Shown here: one piece after another, positions 46,346-57,725 of the stretch
Numbering within the stretch: the stretch's first letter is position 1
How the letters are laid out: every line of letters begins with the position of its first letter
Position numbers and translations under genes: made by a program
The notes under the pieces: generated by a model
What the model saw: the letters and a program-made list of their open reading frames with translations, nothing else
What the model was told of the DNA's origin: nothing
The model's database searches: none
DNA from: Telluribacter roseus
GTDB lineage: Bacteria > Bacteroidota > Bacteroidia > Cytophagales > Spirosomataceae
Assembly: GCF_017355915.2 (NCBI RefSeq)
Contig: NZ_JAFEUV020000002.1
Coordinates: forward strand, 372,001 to 436,000
Direction of reading: 5' to 3'
DNA: 64,000 bases

Positions 46346-47155
46346 TCAGGCATCAAGCTGACTGCCGCATTTCTTGCAGTAGACAGCATCCTGGTCATTT
46401 TGAGGATTACCACAGGTCGAACAGGGTTTAGTTGTACCTTTCTGAAGGTGCAGGAGCTCGTTGGTCACTATACCCGTAGGTACTGCTATGATAGAGTAGC
46501 CAATGAGCATGATCAGAGAGGCTATAAACTTACCCGGTACTGTTGCGGGTACAATGTCCCCAAACCCCACTGTAGTGAGGGTGACGATGGCCCAGTAGAT
46601 ACTCAGCGGAATGCTGCTGAAAGCGCTTTCCCGATTATTGCCGTTTTCAACCAGATACATTACAGTACCCAGTATGATCACGATGGAAAGTACCATACCC
46701 AGAAACACCAGGATTTTCTGATAACTGTTGCCCAGTGCTCTGGTGATGGTTTGTGTGGCCGATATGTAGCGGGCCAGCTTCAGGATACGGAACACCCGCA
46801 GTACCCGCAGAATACGAATAGCCAGCAGAAACTGGGTACCCGATACGAACAGGCTCAGAAAAGCCGGAAGAATAGCCAGTAAGTCAATAATGCCCCAGAC
46901 ACCAAGGGTATACTCACGGGTATTCCTGGACACCCATACCCGCAGGAGGTACTCAACGGTAAACAAAATAGTAATGAGCCAGTCAATCACAAAAAACTGC
47001 TCCCGGTACAAGGCTCGCAGCGAAGCCACGCTCTCCAGCATGACCGACAGCACACTGATAATAATGGATATGATCAGAGCTACATCGAAGGCTTTGCCCG
47101 CTGGAGTATCGGACTCAAATATGATGGTGTACAGCTTATCCCGAATGTTTTTCAT
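46346..47155 (-). CDS. voltage-gated-type potassium channel with C-terminal zinc ribbon
   Basis: A 269-residue ion channel of the KvAP/KVDM type. S1-S3 occupy the first ~105 residues, and S4 is rich in spaced arginines ('LLAIRILRVLRVFRILKLARYI', key part RILRVLRVFRILK). The pore helix is followed by the K+ selectivity filter 'TLTTVGFGDIVP' near residue 198. After S6 and a short linker the protein ends in a four-cysteine ribbon (Cys245, 248, 260, 263; 'CSTCGNPQ' and 'CKKCG'). The tail suggests metal binding or protein-protein contact that may gate or anchor the channel. It converges with the PAS kinase gene. Confidence 0.9.
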   Translation of the reverse strand: MKNIRDKLYTIIFESDTPAGKAFDVALIISIIISVLSVMLESVASLRALYREQFFVIDWLITILFTVEYLLRVWVSRNTREYTLGVWGIIDLLAILPAFLSLFVSGTQFLLAIRILRVLRVFRILKLARYISATQTITRALGNSYQKILVFLGMVLSIVIILGTVMYLVENGNNRESAFSSIPLSIYWAIVTLTTVGFGDIVPATVPGKFIASLIMLIGYSIIAVPTGIVTNELLHLQKGTTKPCSTCGNPQNDQDAVYCKKCGSQLDA

Positions 47156-47377
47156 ACCGGTTTGAGTATGGACGAATGGTCAATAATACCGCTTGCTAAT
47201 AACTCTGAACAAATAGCTGATAAATGAGGAAGTACAGCTTGTAGTACCGAACTATTGGTACCCTATCCAATGTTTTAATATACTGGATTAAATGGTACTT
47301 TTCGGAACAATGGCTACTGCCGTAGCAGCGTTTGCCTAAAGTACCGGATCATAAGCTTAACCTTTGAAAGGCTATTT

Positions 47378-49396
47378 ATGAATTTTGAACTTGTCTCTGA
47401 TTATCAACCTACGGGCGATCAGCCCCAGGCTATACAACAACTGCTGGAAGGAATCAAAAGCGGTGACCGTGCTCAGACGCTACTTGGGGTAACGGGCTCC
47501 GGTAAGACCTTTACCGTGGCCAACGTAGTAGCGCAGCTCAACCGCCCTACGCTGGTACTGAGTCATAACAAGACACTGGCCGCTCAGCTGTACGGTGAGT
47601 TTAAGCAGTTCTTTCCTAACAATGCTGTTGAGTACTTTATCAGCTACTACGACTACTACCAGCCCGAGGCTTTTATAGCTACTACTAATACCTATATCGA
47701 AAAAGACCTCGCCATCAACGAAGAAATCGACAAGCTCCGGCTTTCGACGGTATCGTCGCTGATGAGCGGGCGGCGCGATGTACTGGTGGTAGCGTCGGTA
47801 TCGTGTATCTACGGTGCCGGTAACCCGCAGGAATACAAAAAGAGCATCGTGCGCGTGAGTGTGGGCGATGTCATCAGCCGCAATCAGTTTCTGTTCCGGC
47901 TGGTGGAGATCCTGTACAGCCGTACCGAAGCAGAGTTTACGCGTGGTACCTTCCGTGTAAAGGGCGACACGGTGGATATATACCCCGGATATGCCGATTT
48001 TGCCTACCGCTTTATTTTCTTCGGTGACGAAATAGAAGAAATCCAGCGCATTGACCCTTCTAACGGCAAAAAACTATCTAGCGAGCGCATGATTGCGATC
48101 TTCCCCGCCAACCTGTTCGTAACGGGCCGGGATGTGCTTACGCAGTCGATGAAGGAGATTCAGGATGACCTGGTGGCTCAGATTCGGTACTTCACCAAGG
48201 AAGGACGCCTGCTGGAAGCGGAGCGCATCAAGGAGCGTACAGAGTTTGACCTCGAAATGATGCGGGAACTGGGCTACTGCTCCGGTATCGAGAACTACTC
48301 CCGGTACTTTGACCGGCGTCTGCCGGGGCAGCGGCCTTTCTGTCTGCTCGACTACTTCCCCGAGGATTACCTCCTGGTGGTGGACGAGAGCCACGTAACC
48401 ATGCCGCAGATCCGGGCGATGTGGGGCGGTGACCGCTCCCGTAAAGAAGCCTTGGTAGACTACGGTTTCCGGCTACCTTCCGCCATGGACAACCGGCCCC
48501 TGACGTTCCAGGAGTTTGAGGAGATGTCCAGCCAGACCATCTTCGTCAGTGCTACCCCTTCTGACTATGAGCTACGCCGTACCGATGGGGTAGTGGTAGA
48601 GCAGATTATTCGTCCGACGGGGCTGCTGGATCCGGAGATTGAAGTACGTCCAAGCCTGAACCAGATTGATGACCTGCTGGATGAGATTAATACGCGCATC
48701 AACCGCGAGGAGCGGGTGCTGGTAACGACACTGACCAAGCGTATGGCCGAAGAACTCAGCAAGTACCTTGATCGTGTAGGTGTTCGCTGCCGCTATATCC
48801 ACTCCGAAGTAAAGGCCCTTGATCGGGTAGAGATCCTGCGTGAGCTGCGCCTGGGCGTATTTGACGTACTGGTAGGAGTGAACCTCCTGCGTGAGGGACT
48901 TGACCTGCCCGAAGTATCGCTGGTGGCGATCATGGATGCCGACAAGGAAGGCTTCCTGCGCGATATTCGTTCGCTGATCCAGACCATCGGTCGTGCCGCC
49001 CGTAACGAGCGGGGCAAGGTACTTATGTACGCCGACAAGATCACGGGCTCTATGCAGAAGGCCATTGATGAAACCAACCGTCGTCGCAGCATCCAGATGG
49101 CCTACAACGAAGAGCACGGCATTACCCCACGCACGGTACTGAAGTCGAGAGAGGCCATTATGGAGCAGACCAAAGTAGCCGATTCTAAGGTACGTAAGAT
49201 GTACGTCGAGCCCGAGGAGATCCGTATCGCGGCCGATCCGGTGGTGCAGTACATGGGTAAAAATGACCTGCAGCTTATCATTGCCGAGACGCAGCGTAAA
49301 ATGGAGGCTGCCGCCAAGGATCTGGACTTCCTGCAGGCTGCCCGCTTCCGCGACGAACTGCAGCAGCTCAAAGATCGCCTGAAACAAAAGGTATAA
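47378..49396 (+). CDS. uvrB: excinuclease ABC subunit B
   Basis: A 672-residue UvrB helicase-like protein that receives damaged DNA from UvrA and loads UvrC. Walker A is 'LLGVTGSGKTFTVANV' near residue 37. The DNA-gripping beta-hairpin is 'EYFISYYDYYQPEAFI'. The motif 'LLVVDESHVT' holds the Walker B DE pair. Helicase domain 2 has 'VLVGVNLLREGLDLPEV' and 'QTIGRAARNERGK'. The C-terminal UVR domain ('LQLIIAETQRKMEAAAKDLDF', in part) ends the protein. Length is typical. Confidence 0.98.
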   Translation: MNFELVSDYQPTGDQPQAIQQLLEGIKSGDRAQTLLGVTGSGKTFTVANVVAQLNRPTLVLSHNKTLAAQLYGEFKQFFPNNAVEYFISYYDYYQPEAFIATTNTYIEKDLAINEEIDKLRLSTVSSLMSGRRDVLVVASVSCIYGAGNPQEYKKSIVRVSVGDVISRNQFLFRLVEILYSRTEAEFTRGTFRVKGDTVDIYPGYADFAYRFIFFGDEIEEIQRIDPSNGKKLSSERMIAIFPANLFVTGRDVLTQSMKEIQDDLVAQIRYFTKEGRLLEAERIKERTEFDLEMMRELGYCSGIENYSRYFDRRLPGQRPFCLLDYFPEDYLLVVDESHVTMPQIRAMWGGDRSRKEALVDYGFRLPSAMDNRPLTFQEFEEMSSQTIFVSATPSDYELRRTDGVVVEQIIRPTGLLDPEIEVRPSLNQIDDLLDEINTRINREERVLVTTLTKRMAEELSKYLDRVGVRCRYIHSEVKALDRVEILRELRLGVFDVLVGVNLLREGLDLPEVSLVAIMDADKEGFLRDIRSLIQTIGRAARNERGKVLMYADKITGSMQKAIDETNRRRSIQMAYNEEHGITPRTVLKSREAIMEQTKVADSKVRKMYVEPEEIRIAADPVVQYMGKNDLQLIIAETQRKMEAAAKDLDFLQAARFRDELQQLKDRLKQKV

Positions 49397-49409
49397 TATA
49401 AAGAGTCAT

Positions 49410-49445
49410 AAGAGCGTGGAGGAGCTACTAATCCTCCACGCTCTT
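49410..49445. terminator. convergent hairpin terminator overlapping the end of the porin gene
   Basis: 14-bp perfect arms AAGAGCGTGGAGGA / TCCTCCACGCTCTT (49410-49423 and 49432-49445), 8-base loop. The right arm forms the last five codons of the minus-strand porin gene, and the porin stop (49428-49430) is in the loop. The left arm begins 13 bases past the uvrB stop. Confidence 0.8.
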
Positions 49446-50549
49446 CCCAAACCTTACCGCCAGGGAGGTTACGATAAAGATATTATCAGCTACAAAGCTA
49501 CTCCCCCTTTCAAATAGTCTGTCCCGGCTGTTCAGCCAGCGTCCCTCTATACGCCAGGCCATGTTAGGTACAGGTGTATAATCCAGATTCATAGACACTC
49601 CCGCGGTCTTAAAGCTATTGGGAGTACCGGTACGAATGATGATGCCCGTCGGGTCCTGGTAGTACTCAGCACGTAAGGCCGCCGCCCAGTTATCAGTAAA
49701 GGTGTAGCGGGCTATAAGTACCGGGCTCAGCCAGGCATCGTAGCTACTGCTATGTTGGGTTCGCTGCTGTACACCCACATCAAAGCCGGCAATGAGCCCT
49801 ACTCGGGGTGAAAGCTGAAACTGCCCGTAGAAGTTATTGAAGTACCTCATCCGCCGGGTTGTATCGGGATCGTCGGTGCCGATAAAGGTACTCCAGTTCA
49901 GTACTACCGCTTCCGCCGGGCTGTAATTGACCTGCGTCCCGAATGAGGGCAGGGAGTTGCCCGGGAGCCGCTGGATGCGCTGCCAGCCATTCAGTACCAG
50001 GACCTGTAGCTGCCACGCCTCATGCGGCTGGTAGCTAAGTTTGGCCCCGGTCAGGAAGTAGGGAGAGTTTTCGGCCAGCAGCGAGCGGGTAAGGGTCCAG
50101 TTGTCGAGGGAGATGGCGCTTTCGAACCCGATGTGGGAAGCAAACACTCCCGCGTCCAGCCATAGATTTCCGGTTCGGCTCAGGGCGATACCCACATTGG
50201 CCTCAAATATATTTTTCAGAGTACCGGGCTCAGCGGCGTAGTTGTCGTTGGGGTAGGTACCTGTCTGCAAAGCCAGGTTGGCCCGGTACCGGCTGTGCTC
50301 GATCCCCACTTTTACTAACCCCAGATTAAGGTTAAATTCGTTGTGTCGGTTGTGGTTGTAGAGAAACGGCTGCCGGTAGCTGGTCGCCGGTTTGTTAAAA
50401 TCGTACGCATAGTAGGCATCCACAAAACCTGCTACCGTAACCTCAGCTGTCTGCTGCCGGGTACTATCCGTTTGGGCGAACGTAAGTGAAGAGGAAAGAG
50501 TATAGACACCTAGTATTGCTGATAGAAACTGCTTCATTCCCGGCTGCAT
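49428..50549 (-). CDS. Bbp2-type outer-membrane porin
   Basis: A 373-residue outer-membrane barrel from the ATG at 50549 (an ATG four codons later is equally good). The signal peptide is 'FLSAILGVYTLSSSLTFAQ'. The Bbp2/OmpL-like family opening 'VAGFVDAYYAYDFNKP' and 'YNHNRHNEFNLNLGLVKVG' (key part NRHNEFNLNL) are present, and many alternating aromatic strands follow. It ends 'SLAVRFGKSVED', so it lacks the terminal Phe that classic BAM substrates show. It probably lets small solutes through the outer membrane. It appears monocistronic, between uvrB and a membrane protein gene. Confidence 0.85.
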   Translation of the reverse strand: MQPGMKQFLSAILGVYTLSSSLTFAQTDSTRQQTAEVTVAGFVDAYYAYDFNKPATSYRQPFLYNHNRHNEFNLNLGLVKVGIEHSRYRANLALQTGTYPNDNYAAEPGTLKNIFEANVGIALSRTGNLWLDAGVFASHIGFESAISLDNWTLTRSLLAENSPYFLTGAKLSYQPHEAWQLQVLVLNGWQRIQRLPGNSLPSFGTQVNYSPAEAVVLNWSTFIGTDDPDTTRRMRYFNNFYGQFQLSPRVGLIAGFDVGVQQRTQHSSSYDAWLSPVLIARYTFTDNWAAALRAEYYQDPTGIIIRTGTPNSFKTAGVSMNLDYTPVPNMAWRIEGRWLNSRDRLFERGSSFVADNIFIVTSLAVRFGKSVED

Positions 50550-50634
50550 TTATACAGTACTTGTATTTGTAAACAGCCGCAAGTAATCAACAGTTATTGG
50601 TCTCTGTTCGTAGAAGCAATGAAGAAGACGAAGA

Positions 50635-51657
50635 TTAGTTGCTGTTGCTCCTATGTAGGGCCTGATTAAGCTTCTCCACAAACGCCTGCTTATCGTCGAT
50701 ATGTAGCAGTACTATGTCACATCGCGTGCTGATTCCGTACGCTTTTTCAATGGTCTGTTTCTCCCGGAAGTAGATGGCTACATTATGACTTTCCACGTCT
50801 TTAAGCAAAGCTAGTTTCTCCACCTTTTTGTCTTCTACTTCAACGGTGTTAGGGGTGATTTCGGCTCGTAATACGTCCTTGAGGTCTACTACCATATCCC
50901 CGAACAGCCCATACTTCAGGAACAACTGGCTGCCCGTTATCTCTGAGTACCTACGCCGGATGGCCTTGATGTGTCCCAAAAGCTGAAAAGTAGCGTAGAA
51001 GCTACCTGCTGTCAGCACCCAGGCTACCATCTCATTCCACCTTACCAGAAGCAGGTGAGCTACGAATAGTTCTATGATAGCGATAAAGACAACGGTACCC
51101 AGGAGAGCCGTAACGCCGTTTTCCTTGTAGCTGGTAAATCCATTCGCTGACTCTTTCTTCCAGTTCCATAGTGCGTAGTAAACCATAGCGATCTCAGAGG
51201 CAAAGACTTTGGCAATCTGAGGGTAGCCGATGGTCCTGATCGTGGCCTCCTTTATAACCATGTAGAAGTCCTGGCTACCATGGGTACTTGCGCGGAAAGC
51301 TTTTGCTGTGTTATACGCATGGTACCCAATAACGGCAAGCATAGTCACTTCTACCAGGGGTAATATATAGGTCGTAATCAGGCCAAGGTGGTACTTTTGA
51401 TGCTCGGGCAGGAGCAGACTGGCCAGCACTACCCCCAGCACAAAAACGGGCACTGCCGTTATCTTCGGGATTCTCCTGGTCCGCATGAGGAACAGGTACA
51501 GTAGTGGCGCCGTCAGGGTCAGGTCGTAGGTTATGCCCATGGCCAGGGCTGGCTGCTGACTCAGCAACGGACTCAGTGTAAGCCCCACCGAGAAGAGCAT
51601 AATCAGGAGGGGCAGCCCGTAAATCGGGAGGAGTGAGCGCTGGATGTGCCTATTCAT
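50635..51657 (-). CDS. unrecognised multi-pass membrane protein
   Basis: A 340-residue protein with about seven hydrophobic segments over the first ~235 residues, for example 'LPLLIMLFSVGLTLSPLL', 'VFVLGVVLASLLL' and 'LLGTVVFIAIIELFVAHLLLV'. The ~100-residue soluble C-terminus ('LFLKYGLFGDMVVDLKDVLRAE', key part DMVVDLKDVLRAEI) is beta-rich and could be a PH-like domain. Similar Bacteroidota proteins are sometimes labelled beta-carotene monooxygenase, but no such active site is visible. Function unknown. It is divergent from the thiamine operon; the spacer holds that operon's riboswitch. Confidence 0.6.
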   Translation of the reverse strand: MNRHIQRSLLPIYGLPLLIMLFSVGLTLSPLLSQQPALAMGITYDLTLTAPLLYLFLMRTRRIPKITAVPVFVLGVVLASLLLPEHQKYHLGLITTYILPLVEVTMLAVIGYHAYNTAKAFRASTHGSQDFYMVIKEATIRTIGYPQIAKVFASEIAMVYYALWNWKKESANGFTSYKENGVTALLGTVVFIAIIELFVAHLLLVRWNEMVAWVLTAGSFYATFQLLGHIKAIRRRYSEITGSQLFLKYGLFGDMVVDLKDVLRAEITPNTVEVEDKKVEKLALLKDVESHNVAIYFREKQTIEKAYGISTRCDIVLLHIDDKQAFVEKLNQALHRSNSN

Positions 51658-51760
51658 CTATATTCTACTCAGATGTGTGACTTCAATGGGAATTTAGGCA
51701 TTATTTACATTCGCTGCATATTTTTCGGTAGATCACTACCACATCTCCCGATAATTCTTT

Positions 51761-51768
51761 TACATTGC
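51761..51768 (+). promoter_or_regulatory. candidate -7 box of the thiamine operon
   Basis: TACATTGC resembles TAnnTTTG (two mismatches) and sits a few bases before the start of the TPP riboswitch, where transcription should begin. The match is weak, and position is the main argument. Confidence 0.35.
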
Positions 51769-51771
51769 ATC

Positions 51772-51852
51772 GGCTTTAGGGGTGTTCCGTCAAGGAGCTG
51801 AGATTATACCCTTTGAACCTGATCCGGGTAATGCTGGCGAAGGGAAAAGTAG
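51772..51852 (+). ncRNA. TPP riboswitch (THI element)
   Basis: The conserved THI-box elements are clear: 'AGGGGTG' (51778-51784), the core 'CTGAGA' (51798-51803), 'ACCCTTTGAACCTGATC' and 'GGGTAATGC' leading to 'GAAGGGAAAAG'. A short P1 helix can form between CTTT near 51774 and AAAG near 51848. It binds thiamine pyrophosphate and represses the downstream thi genes. It precedes the thiM remnant (51932) and the thiD-thiC operon. An expression platform is not evident; translational sequestration or a terminator in the 51860-51930 stretch is possible. Confidence 0.93.
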
Positions 51853-51931
51853 TGAAACATCTTCTCGTATTGTCTTCCTCCTCCAGGAAGCTCCTTGGCC
51901 ATTCAATCTTTTTTTACCTAAAAAGTAAGAT

Positions 51932-52056
51932 ATGAAGGAGCAACTATGGAGCCATGTTCTCGCCGTTCGGGAACAGTCCCCCCTTGTACACAGCACCACC
52001 AACTACCTAGTGATGAACAATAGGGCCAATGCCCTGCTGGCCGCCGGTGCTTTGCC

Positions 52057-52060
<4 letters not shown>
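51932..52060 (+). pseudogene. remnant of hydroxyethylthiazole kinase gene thiM (first 42 codons)
   Basis: An intact 42-codon reading frame that reads as the N-terminus of ThiM. '[20 protein letters not shown]', '[13 protein letters not shown]' and 'ALLAAGA' follow the family's opening, where the residues around LVHxxTN contact the thiazole. The frame then stops at TGA (52058-52060), which overlaps the thiD ATG (ATGA). ThiM is normally ~260 residues, so over 80 percent is missing and the rest cannot be a kinase. The deletion ends exactly at thiD, and thiE, often between them, is also absent. It may be a pure scar, or it may now serve as a short leader peptide coupling riboswitch-controlled translation to thiD. 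Confidence 0.85.
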
Positions 52061-54743
<2,683 letters not shown>

Positions 54744-54771
54744 GTAGTGGTACTAAGTTGCTGATTGGTAG

Positions 54772-54803
54772 GCCGCCTCACTAGTTGAGGCGGCTTATTT
54801 CTT
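54772..54803 (+). terminator. terminator of the thiamine operon
   Basis: Arms GCCGCCTCA / TGAGGCGGC (54772-54780 and 54786-54794) with a 5-base loop, followed by TTATTTCTTTG. 28 bases past the thiC stop. Confidence 0.87.
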
Positions 54804-54936
54804 TGTATATACCTATCCACAGAATCAGCCTCAGGAGTACCCACGAGCTACAATGGATACAAAGGGAAAAGAGGGCGTATACAGGAATGGGTACTAAGCA
54901 GGCACAGGAGGCTTAAAATGAGTGGGGCTGGTACTT

Positions 54937-54944
54937 TATCTTTG
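54937..54944 (+). promoter_or_regulatory. candidate -7 box (TATCTTTG) of the AraC/S41/HExxH operon
   Basis: Perfect TAnnTTTG match, 40 bases before the AraC-type ATG at 54985. Confidence 0.6.
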
Positions 54945-54984
54945 CCAAAACCTCTCTTTCTTTGTATAAATAAATAGTACATCC

Positions 54985-56163
54985 ATGTTTTTACTGCAGA
55001 TATTACTGGCCGCGGGTGCTGTACAGGGAGCGCTTGTATCTTTTCTGCTGGTCAGGCAGAAAAAAAACCAATTAGCCAATAGGCTACTGGCTGTCCTTAT
55101 ACTAGCCATATCTGCCCAATCGGTCCTGGTAGGGTTTGATACCCGCGACTTTTTCCTGAGGTTTCCCCATCTGAGCAAGGTAGGCTGGTTGCTGCCGACT
55201 CTGTTCGGCCCGCTGATCTACCTGTTTACGGTAAAAGTATCCAGCGAAAAGCCCCGGTTCAGGCCGAAAGACCTGCTGCACTTTATCCCGTTCTTCACGT
55301 ATTTCTTGTTGCTGTTACCTTACTACCTAAAATCTGCCGCTGAAAAAAGACTGTACCTTACTAATTTTGAAAAAGCTTCGCTGGATGATTTTGGTATCCT
55401 GAATCAGGTGACTAATTTTATTCATATTACCTACGCAATTCTGGCCCTGGTGCATATTCATAATCACAAGAAGAATATTCTCGATAATTTTTCCGAGTTA
55501 AAAGAGAAAAAGCTTAATTGGTTACAGCAGTTAATTACATTCATCTTTGCCTTACTACTGTTTTCTGTTGCGGTATTTTATAGTAAGAAATTCAATATAC
55601 CTTTTGTTGAAGATGCGTATCATTTTCATTATCTGGGCGTAATTGTTTGTATTTACTGGATAGGGTACAAAGCACTTTCGCAGCCCGAGATATTTAATAA
55701 AGAAATTATTCGGCAGAATAAATCAGTCGCTCCGGTTACTCCGGTTACCGCACCAGAGCCAGCCGAAAATGCGGAGCCCGTGAAATATGAAAAGTCAGGT
55801 ATACCCGATGAACAGGCTACTGGCTATGCCGAAAGGCTACTGCTGTACATGAGTACCAACAAACCTTACCTCAACAATGACTACACCCTTCAGAACCTGT
55901 CGAATGATACCGGCATCCCGAAGCACCACCTGTCTCAGGTGATCAATGACAAGCTCGGCAAGAACTTCTTCACCTTTATCAATGAGTACCGGGTACAGGC
56001 TGCGCAGGAGCTATTGCTCAATGAGCAATATAAGCACTACACCATTCTGGCCGTAGCTATGGAGGCTGGGTTCAGTTCTAAGGCTACTTTTAACTCCGTA
56101 TTCAAGAAAATTACCGGAATTACGCCCTCACAGTTCGCAGCGGGACAAAAAGTAGTGGTCTGA
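54985..56163 (+). CDS. membrane-bound AraC-family transcriptional regulator
   Basis: A 392-residue regulator. About seven hydrophobic helices fill the first ~235 residues (for instance 'FLLQILLAAGAVQGALVSFL' and 'FGPLIYLFTVKV'), suggesting a membrane sensor of the 7TMR type. A Pro/Ala/Glu-rich linker follows. The C-terminal ~100 residues are an AraC DNA-binding domain with both helix-turn-helix units ('LQNLSNDTGIPKHHLSQVI' and 'ILAVAMEAGFSSKATFNSVF'). Such regulators couple an envelope signal to gene expression directly. The peptidase and HExxH-protein genes 70 bp and more downstream are its likely targets or partners. Confidence 0.88.
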   Translation: MFLLQILLAAGAVQGALVSFLLVRQKKNQLANRLLAVLILAISAQSVLVGFDTRDFFLRFPHLSKVGWLLPTLFGPLIYLFTVKVSSEKPRFRPKDLLHFIPFFTYFLLLLPYYLKSAAEKRLYLTNFEKASLDDFGILNQVTNFIHITYAILALVHIHNHKKNILDNFSELKEKKLNWLQQLITFIFALLLFSVAVFYSKKFNIPFVEDAYHFHYLGVIVCIYWIGYKALSQPEIFNKEIIRQNKSVAPVTPVTAPEPAENAEPVKYEKSGIPDEQATGYAERLLLYMSTNKPYLNNDYTLQNLSNDTGIPKHHLSQVINDKLGKNFFTFINEYRVQAAQELLLNEQYKHYTILAVAMEAGFSSKATFNSVFKKITGITPSQFAAGQKVVV

Positions 56164-56233
56164 ACTTATCGGCTCGGACGATTGGGACGTCTGGACTCCC
56201 CAAATTTGCAGCAGAATCAAAACAATTATAGCC

Positions 56234-57706
56234 ATGAAAACACTAGTGAAATTGTATCTGCTGCTTATGCACTGTCTGACCCTGCCTTCGTGCATGGGAC
56301 AGACTACCGAGCCTCCCGCCCTGATCCAGACCCAGTATCTGAAGGAGGATTTACGACTGTTTCGTACGGCGCTGGAGGAGGCGCACCCCGGGTTGTACAC
56401 CCACTCGTCAAAGGCCAGAATGGATAGTGCCTTTAATCAGGTTTCGCAGTCCATTACCCGACCTCTCAGCCAACAGGAATTTTATAAGTTACTGACTCCG
56501 GTAGTAACCATGATCGGTTGTGGGCACGTGAAGTTTATGGTGAAGAATAAAGAGGATATTAAATTTCCTTTTCACCAGAATAAACTATTTCCGGTTAAAC
56601 TTTACTTTTCTAAAAACGGAGTATTTGCCTGGAAAAGCTATACGGGGGATGATGTAATTCCCGCTGGTGCCGAGATTATTTCTATCAATAAAAAGCCAAT
56701 ACAGGAAGTAGTTGATCAGTTAATGGCTTACAATAGCTTTGCGGACGGAGCCACCGAAACAGGAAAGTACCTCGAGCTGAATAATTATTTTAGTGGCTAC
56801 TATTCTACCTTTATTGAAGAGACAGATTCTTACGTGGTCGAATATAAAAATGCGGCCGGAAATAGAGAAAGTACGAAAGTAGATGGTGTGCCGTATACAG
56901 TCGTAAATGAAAGTATCAAAAAAGATCTGAAACACCTGCAGGAGAATCAGCTGGCGCTTAAATTCCTGAAAAATGGTACCGCGCTGCTCACGCTGAAAAC
57001 ATTCTGGTTTGAAAGTAAAGAATCCAGTTTCGAAAAGTTTCTGGAAGAGTCGTTCAGAGAAATCAACAAAAGAGGTGTAAGCTCCCTGATCATTGACATC
57101 CGGAACAACGAAGGCGGAAAGGATAGCTACGGGTCGCTGCTGTACTCGTACCTGACCGACAAGCCATACGAGTACTACACCAAGGTCACGACCAACACCA
57201 ACAAGAAGTTTAGCTTCTCGGAACACGCCTATACGCCCTGGTTCTTCGGTATCTACCGACAGGTACTGTCTAAAAAGGATGGTGAGTACCACTGGAAGTA
57301 CCACAGCAATCTGAAGCGTCAGAAGCCGCAGAAAGATAACTACAAGGGCAAAGTATACATCCTGACCAATGGACACAGCTTTTCGGTAACCTCTGAGTTT
57401 GCTTCTATTGCCCACCATCATAAGCGGGCCACCTTCATTGGGGAGGAAACCGGCGGTGGATACACTACAAACAACAGTGGGTTCTTCGCCATTGTAGACC
57501 TACCGCACTCTAATCTGGTACTGGGTATTCCGTTGTGGAAGTACCATCAGGCGGTTAATAATCCTGCCCGGCAGCACCGGGGCGTAGTACCCGACCATGA
57601 GGTAGTACCTACCATCGCGGACCTGCTGGCCGGAAAAGATCCTGTTCTTGAAACGGCTCTTCAACTTACCAATCAAGCCCCCGTTAAAATTTCTTCAAAC
57701 CACTAA
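56234..57706 (+). CDS. secreted S41 family peptidase
   Basis: A 490-residue protein with an N-terminal signal sequence ('LVKLYLLLMHCLTLPSC', possibly a lipobox at Cys). A helical N-domain and a PDZ-like region ('GDDVIPAGAEIISINKKPIQ', key part AGAEIISINKKP) precede a C-terminal S41 core ('LIIDIRNNEGGKDSYGSLL'). The expected nucleophile lies in 'LTNGHSFSVTSEFASIA'. The Ctp-type catalytic lysine block is replaced by 'IGEETGGGYTTNN', as in the tricorn-like S41 branch, so a Ser-His type mechanism is more likely. It is positioned as second gene of a cluster with the AraC regulator and the HExxH protein, 19 bp ahead of the latter. Confidence 0.86.
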   Translation: MKTLVKLYLLLMHCLTLPSCMGQTTEPPALIQTQYLKEDLRLFRTALEEAHPGLYTHSSKARMDSAFNQVSQSITRPLSQQEFYKLLTPVVTMIGCGHVKFMVKNKEDIKFPFHQNKLFPVKLYFSKNGVFAWKSYTGDDVIPAGAEIISINKKPIQEVVDQLMAYNSFADGATETGKYLELNNYFSGYYSTFIEETDSYVVEYKNAAGNRESTKVDGVPYTVVNESIKKDLKHLQENQLALKFLKNGTALLTLKTFWFESKESSFEKFLEESFREINKRGVSSLIIDIRNNEGGKDSYGSLLYSYLTDKPYEYYTKVTTNTNKKFSFSEHAYTPWFFGIYRQVLSKKDGEYHWKYHSNLKRQKPQKDNYKGKVYILTNGHSFSVTSEFASIAHHHKRATFIGEETGGGYTTNNSGFFAIVDLPHSNLVLGIPLWKYHQAVNNPARQHRGVVPDHEVVPTIADLLAGKDPVLETALQLTNQAPVKISSNH

Positions 57707-57725
57707 TTTAATTACGTATTTAGCC

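Noticed and set aside
48572-49387. 271-codon minus-strand frame opposite uvrB
   Set aside because: Antisense shadow of a highly conserved gene; no start signal, family resemblance or hydrophobic pattern that would support it.
51860-51931. Classical rho-independent terminator as the expression platform of the TPP riboswitch
   Set aside because: A T-rich stretch near 51909-51915 and pairing of GAAGC with GCTTC-like bases were considered, but no convincing stem with a U-tract and anti-terminator could be drawn by eye; left open.
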